Of a stretch of 64,000 bases of DNA, positions 25,111 to 33,855 are shown one piece after another. Origin of the DNA: Anderseniella sp963698275 (GTDB lineage Bacteria; Pseudomonadota; Alphaproteobacteria; Rhizobiales; Aestuariivirgaceae); the NCBI GenBank assembly GCA_963698275.1, contig CAVOQE010000011.1, positions 1-64,000 of the forward strand, read 5' to 3'. Under the pieces are notes generated by a model. That model searched no databases. It was not told the origin of the DNA and saw only the letters and a program-made list of their open reading frames with translations. Within the stretch, counting starts at the first letter, position 1, and every line of letters starts with the position of its first letter. A program made the position numbers and the translations under genes.

Positions 25111-25927
25111 TGCGCATCTGTTTCTGCCCGCAACGGCATCGAAGAGGCTGTGCATCATGGCCGAGGCTGCACTTTTGGCGGGGCAGGGCTTGCTCGTGGC
25201 ATCAGAGCAGTTGGCCGGGCTGACGATCACGGAAAAAACGCCAGGTGATTTTGTCAGCGAGGCGGATGTGCATGCGGAAAAGGTGATCTTTGATCACCTG
25301 ATGCAGCGCTTTCCCGACTACGGCTGGCTGGGCGAGGAAACGCAAGAGCGTCCCAGCCGCGAGGGTGGGTTGCGCTGGATCGTTGATCCGCTGGACGGCA
25401 CGACGAATTTCCTCAAAGGGCTGCCGCATTGGGCGGTCTCCATTGCGCTGTTTCAGGCGGATGACCCTCTGGCCGCACTGATCTATGACCCTGTGAAGGG
25501 TGAGATGTTTTGCGCCGAGAAAGGCGAGGGCGCCTATCTGAACGGGCGCGCCATTACGGTCAGCCAGGCCGTGCCTTTCAGTGCGGCCCTTGTCGCGTCA
25601 GGCGTGCCTGCGGGTGGGCGGACGACCTACCTTTCGCATTGTCTGGATGATTTGGAACAATTGATGCCGCAAACGGCAGGCTTGCGGCGCTGGGGGGCGG
25701 CGGCGCTTGATCTGGCCTATGTCGCGGCGGGCCGGTTTGACGCGTATTGGGAACGCAACCTTGGGCCCTGGGACATCGCCGCTGGCATGTTGATCGTGCA
25801 GGAAGCAGGCGGGCGGTGCACTCCGCTGTGGGCCAATCGCGCTGTGCTGTCGTCGGGGTCATTTCTGGCCAGCAACGGGGCATTGCACGACGCGGTCGAG
25901 GCCGCGTTGAACCGCGCAGAAGTTTAG
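25100..25927 (+). CDS. Inositol monophosphatase-family phosphatase
   Basis: The protein has 275 residues from MRDNAHLF; the start overlaps the preceding stop by 11 nt. All metal motifs are present: GWLGEETQE (GEE), IVDPLDGTTNF (DPxDxT) and GPWDIAAGMLIVQEAGG (WDxAAG). The fold covers inositol phosphatases, bisphosphate nucleotidases and histidinol phosphatases. Here it is the last gene of the operon, and removal of a phosphate from the ribityl-type intermediate is a reasonable inference. The 395 bp beyond it hold no gene. Confidence 0.88.
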   Translation: MRDNAHLFLPATASKRLCIMAEAALLAGQGLLVASEQLAGLTITEKTPGDFVSEADVHAEKVIFDHLMQRFPDYGWLGEETQERPSREGGLRWIVDPLDGTTNFLKGLPHWAVSIALFQADDPLAALIYDPVKGEMFCAEKGEGAYLNGRAITVSQAVPFSAALVASGVPAGGRTTYLSHCLDDLEQLMPQTAGLRRWGAAALDLAYVAAGRFDAYWERNLGPWDIAAGMLIVQEAGGRCTPLWANRAVLSSGSFLASNGALHDAVEAALNRAEV

Positions 25928-26337
25928 TGGCGGGGGCTTGCCGCAGGTCAGCTTCCCGGGTCTTGATGGTTCAACAAAATGCCCAGCTCGCAACAGGGGC
26001 CAAATCTACAAGCGAGGTGGATTTTTGAAGGATAGACATCATGGTTCTCCATGTTGGGGTTGAGACAAAAACTGCAGGTCCGTTGCAGGCATTGTCGCCC
26101 AAAGTCGCATCACATAATCCGTGATTCTTGGTTTATCCGTGCCAACATTACGCCATGATGTCCGTCGGGTTAATTCTCGTTCATCTCCTTGGATCAACCC
26201 TTCAATTTCGTCCACGCCAACCGAGTACGCCACACCTTTACCATAATGAACCTCATATGAAACAACACCGAAGTCCTCAACAAGCAGCAGGCGCTGGCTG
26301 TTGTCATATCCAACGTTAGTGCATGGGGAAAAATGAA
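25928..26337. other. Intergenic region before opgG
   Basis: The region holds no convincing frame. Frames on the minus strand here (for example to 26554) run antisense into opgG. The sequence becomes more AT-rich than the operon to its left, which fits a junction between the accessory block and opgGH. It should hold the opgGH promoter. I see no hairpin or repeat I can name. Confidence 0.45.
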
Positions 26338-27972
26338 ATGGCCAAAATCGCCGACGCAGCAACCTCGCAGCGGCAATCTGTTGCTGTGAAAACTGAAAAC
26401 CTTGGTCGAGGCTCTTCTTTGAAATTGTTACGCCGCCAATTCCTGGCCGGGCTGGCATCAGCGCCCCTGGCATCTGCGCTTGCCACAGCAGGCTCAGCAA
26501 AACTGGCAGCTGAAGTCTCGACTTCGGTTCAGCTTGTCCCGCCAGATGGCTCAACGTTCGATAACGCGTGGCTAGTGAAGGAAGCGTCTCGACTTGCCTC
26601 CAGCAAGTATGTTGCGCCAGATTCTGAGCTGCCAGGTGGCTTTGACAGCCTGACTTATGACCAGTACCGGGATATCCGCTTCAAGGAAGAAAGCAGGGTA
26701 TGGCGTGATGAAAATCTCCAGTTCCAGCTGGATGTTTTGCCGGTAGGCTTTTATTTCACCAAGGCAGTTCATATCGGCGTTGTCAGTGAAGGCGAGGTCA
26801 CTCCGATCGTTTCCGCGCCGGGCATGTTTCAGTTTGGCCCTGCTGTACCTCCGTTACCAAAAGGTACTGCTCTGCCCTTTTCGGGATTTCGTGTACGAAA
26901 CCAGATCAACAACCCCGGTGTCTGGGATGAGTTTCTGGTGTTTCAGGGTGCCTCCTATTTCCGTGCTGTTGCCAAGGCACAATTGTACGGCCTGTCCACC
27001 CGGGGCCTGTCCATCAATACGGCAACCGCGCAAGGGGAAGAGTTTCCCGACTTTACTGCGTTCTGGATTGAGAAACCTGCCCCCGGCAGCAATTTCATCG
27101 TGATCCATGCCTTGCTTGATGGTCCCTCCGTAACCGGAGCCTACCGTTTCACTGTCAGACCCGGCGTTGAAACAGTGGTTGATGTGGAAGCGACGATCTT
27201 TGCGCGTGCAGATTTGACAAACTTTGGCCTCGGACCGCTGACAACGATGTTCCTGTTTGACAATACCAACAGGCAGAAATTCGACGATTTTCGCCCTGCC
27301 GTTCATGATTCTAATGGATTGCAAATGCTGTCTGGCGCCGGTGAGTGGATCTGGCGGCCTTTGGCCAATCCGGTTGAACTGCAGGTATCCGCGTTTGTCG
27401 ACAATGGTATCCGTGGTTTCGGGCTCATACAACGGTCGGTAAAATTCAGCGATTTTGAAGACCTTGAAGCACGCTACGAACGCCGCCCCAGCTTGTGGGT
27501 CGAACCGGTCGGTGACTGGGGCAAGGGCCAGGTGCAACTGGTGGAAATTCCGACGATGCTGGAAACCAGTGACAACATAGTGGCGTTCTGGAAGCCCAAT
27601 GATCCACTGCAGGCTGGAAATTCACTTGCCTTCTCCTACAGGTTGCGCTGGGGAAACGGACCTGGTGATGAAGAAGAACTGGCAAGGGTAAACTATTCCC
27701 GCATGGGACTGAGTTTCGACAAACAGCGCCTTCTGTTCATACTGGACTTCGACAAGCCGTTTGCTCCTGAAGAAGGCGCAAGTGTTGTGGCAAGCACATC
27801 GGCTGGTAAAATCAGCAACACGGTCATGCAGGCCAATCCGAGTAGCGGCGGCTCCCGGGTCAGTTTCGAACTGGACACGGAAGATGCAAAGCTTGTCGAA
27901 CTGCGGCTGCAATTGAAGACCGGCGATAAACCGGTCAGTGAAACCTGGTTGTACCGCTGGACCGCTTCTTGA
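26338..27972 (+). CDS. opgG: Periplasmic glucan biosynthesis protein OpgG/MdoG
   Basis: This 544-residue periplasmic protein is required for making osmoregulated periplasmic glucans, probably acting on beta-1,6 branching. LLRRQFLAGLASAPLASALA is a twin-arginine signal. Family blocks include SLTYDQYRDIRF, DVLPVGFYFTKAVHI, GASYFRAVAKAQLYGLSTRG and FDDFRPAVHDSNGLQ. The ATG at 26338 has GGGG 8 nt upstream, preferred over the one at 26323. Its stop overlaps opgH by 1 nt (TGATG). A degraded internal copy lies about 6 kb upstream. Confidence 0.95.
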   Translation: MAKIADAATSQRQSVAVKTENLGRGSSLKLLRRQFLAGLASAPLASALATAGSAKLAAEVSTSVQLVPPDGSTFDNAWLVKEASRLASSKYVAPDSELPGGFDSLTYDQYRDIRFKEESRVWRDENLQFQLDVLPVGFYFTKAVHIGVVSEGEVTPIVSAPGMFQFGPAVPPLPKGTALPFSGFRVRNQINNPGVWDEFLVFQGASYFRAVAKAQLYGLSTRGLSINTATAQGEEFPDFTAFWIEKPAPGSNFIVIHALLDGPSVTGAYRFTVRPGVETVVDVEATIFARADLTNFGLGPLTTMFLFDNTNRQKFDDFRPAVHDSNGLQMLSGAGEWIWRPLANPVELQVSAFVDNGIRGFGLIQRSVKFSDFEDLEARYERRPSLWVEPVGDWGKGQVQLVEIPTMLETSDNIVAFWKPNDPLQAGNSLAFSYRLRWGNGPGDEEELARVNYSRMGLSFDKQRLLFILDFDKPFAPEEGASVVASTSAGKISNTVMQANPSSGGSRVSFELDTEDAKLVELRLQLKTGDKPVSETWLYRWTAS

Positions 27973-30083
27973 TGGCAAGAACCAACAGGGCGAGCAACCT
28001 GCGAAAAGGGTCTCCGCCTCGTGCACCCATGTCGATGCCCGTTCAGGATCTGCGCGCCAGATCCGGCAACTCGCCCATCTCCGGCTCGACAAATTTGTCT
28101 ACCTGGTCAGCTCGTGCAGTGGTCAACCTTGGTACCTTGGTCTTGCTGGGATACGCTATCCACGAAATATACAAGGTTGTTGAGGTCGGCGGTGTTACCG
28201 TGCTTGAAGGCCTCTTCATGGCGCTGTTTGCCATCACCTTTGGCTGGATTGCATTTGCGGCGATGACTGCAATCGCAGGTCTCATGGCTCAGCGCGAAAC
28301 AGGCTTGGAACCTGATTTGTCTTTGCCTTTGTCCACACTGACAGCCCTTGTGATGCCTGTTTACAATGAAAATCCTGCCCGCACGGCTGCAGCGCTTGAA
28401 GCCATGGCTGGAGACATTGAAGCCCTGGGTCATGCTGGTTCATTTGAAATCATGGTGGTGTCAGACACAACCAATGCAGATGCCTGGGTGCGCGAGACCA
28501 TCGCCTATTCAAAACTGCAGGACCGCCTGCAGCCCACGATGCCTGTCTGGTATCGCAGGCGCTGGAAAAACACCGCCCGTAAGGCTGGCAACATTGGTGA
28601 TTTCGTCGTCAATTGGGGAGGACGCTACAGCCAGTTCATTGTGCTGGATGCCGACAGTGTGATGTCGGGCAGCCTTGTCATTTCGATGATCCACAAGATG
28701 GAAGCAGATAACCGGCTCGGCATACTGCAATCGGTTCCACAACTTGCAGGTGGTCAAACCCTTCTGGCACGATTGCAGCAGTTTGCCAGCTGGACCTACG
28801 GACCGGTAGTGGCACGAGGTGTTTATGCATGGTCAGGAGATGATGGAAACTACTGGGGTCATAACGCGGTTATAAGGACCAGAGCTTTCGCAGAAGCTGC
28901 GGGATTGCCTGAGTTGAAAGGGCGCAGGCCCATCGGTGGCCACATCATGTCACACGATTTTGTGGAAGCTGCACTAATCAGGCGGGCCGGATGGAAGGTG
29001 CGGATGGTGCCGGATGTGGGCGGCTCGTTTGAGGAAAGCCCCCCATCGCTGATCGACCTCACTGACCGTGACCGGCGCTGGGCGCAAGGCAACCTTCAGC
29101 ATCTGGGGGTCATCAACGCTGCAGGTCTTGCGTGGCCAAGCAGATTGCATTTCGCAACCGGGATCATGAGCTATCTCAGTTCACCGCTTTGGCTGTCCTT
29201 GCTTTTGACCGGCATGCTGCTTGCCTTGCAGGCCTATTTCATAAAACCGGAATACTTTTCGCAAGACTATCAGTTGTATCCGACCTGGCCGTTGTTTGAT
29301 GCTGAGCGGATGCTGCAGTTGTTTGTGTTCACCATGGGCATTCTGTTCCTGCCTAAAATTATTGGTGTGGTTCGTGTGCTTGTCCAGCCGCGCTTGCGCA
29401 AGGCTGCTGGTGGCAGCCGCAAGTTCCTTCTCGGTGCGTTGTTCGAATTATTGTTGTCTGCGCTTTATGCCCCGATCATGATGCTGACCCAAACCCGTCA
29501 GGTCTATGAAATCATCACAGGCAAGGATTCTGGCTGGAAAACGCAGCGCCGAGGTGGTGATGGTGATAGCTGGATGACCGTCATGGTCCGGCACAAATGG
29601 CATACATTGATCGGATTGACATTGGCGATTCTTGCTTGGCTCGTCGATCCTGCATTGCTTGCCTGGATGTCGCCTGCTCTTGCTGGTTTGATTGTGGCCA
29701 TCCCGCTGTCATGGCTTTCAGGCAAACCTGACGCGGGTTTGGCACTCGCGGCGAGGGGTGTGCTGATAACTGGTCCGGAAACCGGTATTCCAGAGATTAT
29801 CGCAAGACGCGACGGCCTTGTTGATACCTATGCAGACTTGCCGGAAGATGGCCTTGGCTGGTTATCGCAGGCAGATTGTCGTATTGCTGCGCAGACAGCT
29901 TTCAATCTGGAACAACCTCGGACAGAGCCGGGCTCGCCTGATGCCGATTTTTTGACAGCGAGAACAAAACTTGAAGACGCATGTTCACGCAGCCAGGCTT
30001 TGTCATGGCTTACACAAGCCGAACGGTTGCGCGTGGCAGCTGATCATAAAATGCTGATGATGCTCAACAGATTATCAGGCTGA
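27972..30083 (+). CDS. opgH: Glucan biosynthesis glucosyltransferase OpgH/MdoH
   Basis: This GT2 inner-membrane glucosyltransferase has 703 residues and polymerises the glucan backbone from UDP-glucose. Two helices come before a large cytoplasmic catalytic domain. ALVMPVYNENPARTAAAL starts the domain, FIVLDADSVMSG is the DxD, MSHDFVEAALI the acceptor-site Asp, and DRDRRWAQGNLQHLGV the (Q/R)xxRW region. About four to six further helices follow. ATG at 27972 shares one base with the opgG stop. No acyl carrier or opgC/opgB gene follows directly. Confidence 0.95.
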   Translation: MARTNRASNLRKGSPPRAPMSMPVQDLRARSGNSPISGSTNLSTWSARAVVNLGTLVLLGYAIHEIYKVVEVGGVTVLEGLFMALFAITFGWIAFAAMTAIAGLMAQRETGLEPDLSLPLSTLTALVMPVYNENPARTAAALEAMAGDIEALGHAGSFEIMVVSDTTNADAWVRETIAYSKLQDRLQPTMPVWYRRRWKNTARKAGNIGDFVVNWGGRYSQFIVLDADSVMSGSLVISMIHKMEADNRLGILQSVPQLAGGQTLLARLQQFASWTYGPVVARGVYAWSGDDGNYWGHNAVIRTRAFAEAAGLPELKGRRPIGGHIMSHDFVEAALIRRAGWKVRMVPDVGGSFEESPPSLIDLTDRDRRWAQGNLQHLGVINAAGLAWPSRLHFATGIMSYLSSPLWLSLLLTGMLLALQAYFIKPEYFSQDYQLYPTWPLFDAERMLQLFVFTMGILFLPKIIGVVRVLVQPRLRKAAGGSRKFLLGALFELLLSALYAPIMMLTQTRQVYEIITGKDSGWKTQRRGGDGDSWMTVMVRHKWHTLIGLTLAILAWLVDPALLAWMSPALAGLIVAIPLSWLSGKPDAGLALAARGVLITGPETGIPEIIARRDGLVDTYADLPEDGLGWLSQADCRIAAQTAFNLEQPRTEPGSPDADFLTARTKLEDACSRSQALSWLTQAERLRVAADHKMLMMLNRLSG

Positions 30084-30099
30084 CGCAAGACAGCAGACA

Positions 30100-30237
30100 T
30101 CATGATACCGCTGTACAGGTGCCTTCCTGCTCAAGTTGTTTTTTCCGGTTGAGCGTCTCTTGTCCTGTGTCGTAAGGCCCGCCTGCCAGGTTGGTAAAGG
30201 CGTGCGCGTATTCGCCATCGAATTCCAATACAATCAT
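30100..30237 (-). CDS. Candidate 45-residue small protein
   Basis: This short frame is below common length cut-offs. It reads MIVLEFDGEYAHAFTNLAG, then GPYDTGQETLNRKKQLEQEG, then TCTAVS. The composition is protein-like: hydrophobic strand-like start, then a charged helix-like end. A CAGG four bases before the ATG is only a weak ribosome site. It sits alone between opgH and the repeat copy at 30.3 kb and may be a gene remnant. No family recognised. Confidence 0.35.
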   Translation of the reverse strand: MIVLEFDGEYAHAFTNLAGGPYDTGQETLNRKKQLEQEGTCTAVS

Positions 30238-30295
30238 GGAACCTGCTAACGCGTCCTTTCAATGCGTCTCGCAATATCTATATCTTTGTTCGTAA

Positions 30296-30374
30296 AATTT
30301 CCCTGTATTTTCCCGTGTATCAGGGAAAAGCCAACAGAGACGAGTTCGCTTCAGACTGCACACATCACCATTTT
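30296..30374 (+). repeat. Dispersed repeat, copy 2 (partner at 13624-13702)
   Basis: The copy has the same orientation as the 13.6-kb copy. The best conserved part is TTCCCTGTATTTTCCCGTGT through CAGGGAAA and GAGACGAGTTCGCTT. It lies 180 bp from the end of opgH and 44 bp from the stop of the MFS/spermidine synthase gene. Together the two copies bracket the glycan/pterin block. Confidence 0.7.
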
Positions 30375-30417
30375 GCCTGTTGAAACTCATCGTCCAGACA
30401 GCCCAATGCATGCGGCG

Positions 30418-31944
30418 TCAGTCTACGATGGGATTCAGACCCATGAGATGGCTCAACGGCACGTGATCGTCGGTCAAGACCCGGGCTTTCCTTAGCCGAA
30501 GAATGTCGTCCAGGAAGCCGGGGGCCAAGGCCTGAAAGCGCGTCATGTCCGGGGCCGCCGTCTCGATTGCCGACACCGGGCTGTCCTGTGCGCCGGCCAG
30601 CAAGACGAAGACGCGGCGCTCGCCCGCTTCGGGACGACTTGCTACGGTCCAGACCTCAACGCTCTTGAAAACCTTGCGCAATGTCACGACTACCGCAGCC
30701 AGTGCATCAAGCCTGTCCACATTGTCGATGAAGTTCATGGCAAAAACCCCGCCTGATGCGAGCCGGTCGGAAACCAGGCCGAAAAACTCCAGCGTGACCA
30801 TATGTTCGGGAGCCGCGATGTCGGTGAAGGCATCGCCAATGATGACGTCAAAGCGTTGATTACTGTTGCGAAGCGCCACTCGCGCATCCCCGTGCAGGAT
30901 GGTCGCGGTCTCGGGTCTGAACCAGAACTGATCGACGGCCATGGCCGTTACTTCCGGGTCGATCTCAGCGATGGTGATGCCCGAGATGCCCCGATCCGCC
31001 CATGCCCGAGGCACGGAATAGGATCCCCCGCCAATATGAAACGACGTGAAATCTGTCCGGTTCATACGCATCCGAGGCAGCGCATCCAGCATTGCCGCGT
31101 GTTTGGAGTACATGACCCTTGGTGCTTGTCGAGCGCTGATCCCGTGCGCAAGATGATCAACGACCATCAGATTAACCGGGGCCTGCGGATCATCTGACAA
31201 GGCAACGGTTCGTATGCAGTAATAGCTGCTTTCCCGGTCGCAAACCGACGGCAGGCCGCTGGCGCCAACGCCGATCAGAAAGGCAATGACGATCCCCGAG
31301 ACCAGGAACCCGAACTCGCGCCGTGAAGCGTTGCCGAGCCAGAAGCAGATGACTGCCGCAATTGCATAGGTTGCGGCAATCACGAGCAGGGTTGTCACCG
31401 ACCCCATCCAGGGCACAAACACAAACCCTGCCAGAAGTGTCCCGGCAATTGCGCCAACCGCTCCGGCTGCAAACATCGCACCCAGCGCGCGTTCGGATTG
31501 GTCGCGATCGCGCATGGCAGCCACTGTCAGAACAGGTGCGGGCACTCCGGCAAAAAGCGAGGGCAGAAAGAACGCCAGCGAGCTTAGGGCCGTAATTGCC
31601 GCCAAAGGATGCTGGAGGGTTTCGAGAACCGGACCAGCGACAGCGCGCAAGAGTAACGTTGCCCCGGCTGTTGCGCCCGCGGCCGCAATCATTGTCCAGC
31701 CAGTCATCCGCAGCGCGCGGCCAGGCTCAAGCCCGGCGATCCTTCCGCCCCACCAGTGGCCGACCGAAAAGCCTGCAAGCACCACCGCGATTATCGATGT
31801 CCAGGTATAGAGACTCATACCGACATAGGGTGCAATCATGCGGCCCGCGACGATCTCAACCACAAGGCTCGATGCGGAAATGCCGGCCTGAAGCAAGATC
31901 AGCAACCAAAGCGGCGTGAGTGTTGGAACGGCAGATTTTTTCAT
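30418..31944 (-). CDS. Fused membrane (MFS-like) / spermidine synthase-like protein
   Basis: The protein has 508 residues; ATG at 31944 is preferred over the adjacent GTG. About seven membrane helices (residues 10-225) are followed by a spermidine-synthase-type Rossmann domain: FTSFHIGGGSYSVPRAWADR, ITIAEIDPEVTA, ILHGDARVALR and FDVIIGDAF. The catalytic D-S-x-D-P motif of true SpeE is replaced by GDAFTD, so aminopropyl transfer is uncertain. Such fusions are common in proteobacteria, and their role is not settled. It neighbours an agmatinase-family gene on the same strand, 520 bp away. Confidence 0.85.
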   Translation of the reverse strand: MKKSAVPTLTPLWLLILLQAGISASSLVVEIVAGRMIAPYVGMSLYTWTSIIAVVLAGFSVGHWWGGRIAGLEPGRALRMTGWTMIAAAGATAGATLLLRAVAGPVLETLQHPLAAITALSSLAFFLPSLFAGVPAPVLTVAAMRDRDQSERALGAMFAAGAVGAIAGTLLAGFVFVPWMGSVTTLLVIAATYAIAAVICFWLGNASRREFGFLVSGIVIAFLIGVGASGLPSVCDRESSYYCIRTVALSDDPQAPVNLMVVDHLAHGISARQAPRVMYSKHAAMLDALPRMRMNRTDFTSFHIGGGSYSVPRAWADRGISGITIAEIDPEVTAMAVDQFWFRPETATILHGDARVALRNSNQRFDVIIGDAFTDIAAPEHMVTLEFFGLVSDRLASGGVFAMNFIDNVDRLDALAAVVVTLRKVFKSVEVWTVASRPEAGERRVFVLLAGAQDSPVSAIETAAPDMTRFQALAPGFLDDILRLRKARVLTDDHVPLSHLMGLNPIVD

Positions 31945-31947
31945 CAC

Positions 31948-32464
31948 GGTGCAATTAGCTCGCCGCCCGAAATTCCGTCAAGAGACTTTGAATACATCGC
32001 CGGACAAGAGGCCCTGTCGGTTTCAAGCCCAAACCTCCCGTGGTGTTCCTGTTGAACCGCTTATGTATTGTGCGTGCATCAGCGGTTCTGTCCAGACCCT
32101 CAGTGAAAAGCTCCTCTGGACTGCTTCGAGGACTGTTTCGACGACTGCGGGTGCAAACCCGGTGGAGCATGGCAGGCGAAGCCTTAGACGACTATGTTCA
32201 CCGTTGTTTCCGGCGTTTGTGAACCAGAGACAAACACCATGCTGACGAGCTCCTTTTCGGCATCGGACGCTTTGGTTGCAAATCACCAGGCCCCGGAAAA
32301 CACCGCAATCACCCTCATCAAACCACGCCGGCTATACTGCAGCTTCAGCACCTGATCGCTCCTTTGCCAAACTCACCTTGCTCAAAACGGTATCGGAGTG
32401 ACCAGACAGAGAATAGCACGGGTGGTTCACATTACCGAGATAGCCGGAAAGATTGAAAGCTGAT
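31948..32464. other. Intergenic region between two minus-strand genes
   Basis: This 517-bp stretch holds only short low-quality frames (for example 31955-32170) without family resemblance or ribosome sites. It may hold the promoter of the fused membrane/synthase gene. I see nothing more specific. Confidence 0.4.
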
Positions 32465-33448
32465 CTAACCTCTCGCGGCCACGTTCTCGGCCATCATCGA
32501 CAGCATCTCGAACAGGATCGAGGTTGCTGTCATGGCGGTGATGTTGTTGGGGCTGTCCTTGGTTGGCATCATGCACACCACGTCGCCACCGACAATGTTC
32601 AGGCCGCGTGCTGCGTGCAGCAGTCCGACAGCCTCATCAATATCGAAGCCTTTCTCGCCCGGCTCGATGTTGGACACGGCCGGCGCGACTGTTGGATCAA
32701 GGCAGTCCAGGTCAAAGGTAATGTAGACAGGCCGCCCGGCCAGCACCTGCTTCGCCTGTGCGATAACGTCTTCAAGGCCGCGTTTGCGGAACTCCTTCAT
32801 GGTCACGACGTTGTAGCCGTACTCGTAGGATGGCTCGAGCCAGTCGAGCGTGCGCGGATGCCCGCGAAGGCCGATCTGCATGGACCGCTTTGGATCGACC
32901 TTGCCCTGGTCGGCAAGATAGGCCCCCCAATGGGCGGCAGACTTCTTGGCGCCAAGGAAATGGTCCACCTTGGTGAACACGTCCGTATGGGCGTCGAGAT
33001 GCAGAAAGCTGACCGGCTCTCCGCCCGCGATCTTGCCGCAGCCCAGGGCCTGAACGATGCCGCCGGTGATCGAATGATCGCCACCGACCGACACCGGCCG
33101 CGCCCCGGCTGCGTCTACCTCGCGGTAGAACCTGGTGATCTGCTCGATGCAATGCTCGTTGTCGTTTGCGCGCGGAAACGGCACATCGCCGATGTCTGCA
33201 ATTTTCGCGCTGTTCCATGGGTCGATGCGAAACGTGCCGTGGCAGCGCCGTTGCAGAGCCGAAATATTTCGGACCGCGCGCGGGCCGAGGTGCTGGTCGC
33301 GCTCTGTTGTACCATTGCCGGTCGAGTGCGGCACGCCCGCAAGCACGATATCCATTCCCTCCGGCCCCGTATTGGGGCAGCGGAACATCGTCGGGATGCC
33401 CCACCAGTACAGGTTTTCCATCATGCTTCGGTCGTGTTCTTCGGCCAT
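32465..33448 (-). CDS. Agmatinase-family ureohydrolase
   Basis: The protein has 327 residues from MAEEHDRS, chosen because GGAGG lies directly upstream; a longer frame to 33562 lacks it. The binuclear manganese site is complete: GGDHSITGG, FLHLDAHTDVF and TFDLDCLDPTVAP. This is the SpeB-like family that releases urea from agmatine, guanidinobutyrate or similar guanidino compounds, and the exact substrate is not readable. If it is agmatinase it would make putrescine, the precursor for spermidine; the next gene downstream has a spermidine-synthase-like domain. Confidence 0.9.
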   Translation of the reverse strand: MAEEHDRSMMENLYWWGIPTMFRCPNTGPEGMDIVLAGVPHSTGNGTTERDQHLGPRAVRNISALQRRCHGTFRIDPWNSAKIADIGDVPFPRANDNEHCIEQITRFYREVDAAGARPVSVGGDHSITGGIVQALGCGKIAGGEPVSFLHLDAHTDVFTKVDHFLGAKKSAAHWGAYLADQGKVDPKRSMQIGLRGHPRTLDWLEPSYEYGYNVVTMKEFRKRGLEDVIAQAKQVLAGRPVYITFDLDCLDPTVAPAVSNIEPGEKGFDIDEAVGLLHAARGLNIVGGDVVCMMPTKDSPNNITAMTATSILFEMLSMMAENVAARG

Positions 33449-33855
33449 GGCGCCCTCCTTGATACGAACCTGAAGAGCATTGTCACCAAGTCCGGACCAC
33501 AAAGCCAACGATATCGTGGCGTGTGACGTCACCAACGTCGCTGTTGGTGCCAAACCAGCCATTGCTCAAGCGGTGACAGAATATCGACATAACTCACTTT
33601 CCCAAAAATGACTTGGTCATCGTAAAAGCGGCGGCAGACCCGTTGATAATTAATGGTCCTGAAACAGTACTTTAACTGCGTTCCAATTGTCCTTTGCCAG
33701 CTCTTCCCGGCTTGTCCAGAATATCAAATGCAGGGATGACAACCGCCGGTTGGCCTGTGCCGCGGTGGAAAACCTGATCGCTCATCTGCGCCACTTGATG
33801 ACATTCCCGTGTCAGACGGGTTCAGCCGGTTTATGACAACGCCTGCCTTTACAAC
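33449..33855. other. Intergenic region upstream of the ureohydrolase gene
   Basis: This 407-bp stretch has no convincing frame. It contains GTGACGTCAC (a 10-bp palindrome near 33523), 70-80 bp upstream of the ureohydrolase start, which could be an operator. Otherwise I see nothing. Confidence 0.4.

Noticed and set aside
32453..33526. 357-codon plus-strand frame opposite the ureohydrolase gene
   Set aside because: It mirrors the metal-site motifs of the real gene in antisense; no independent support.
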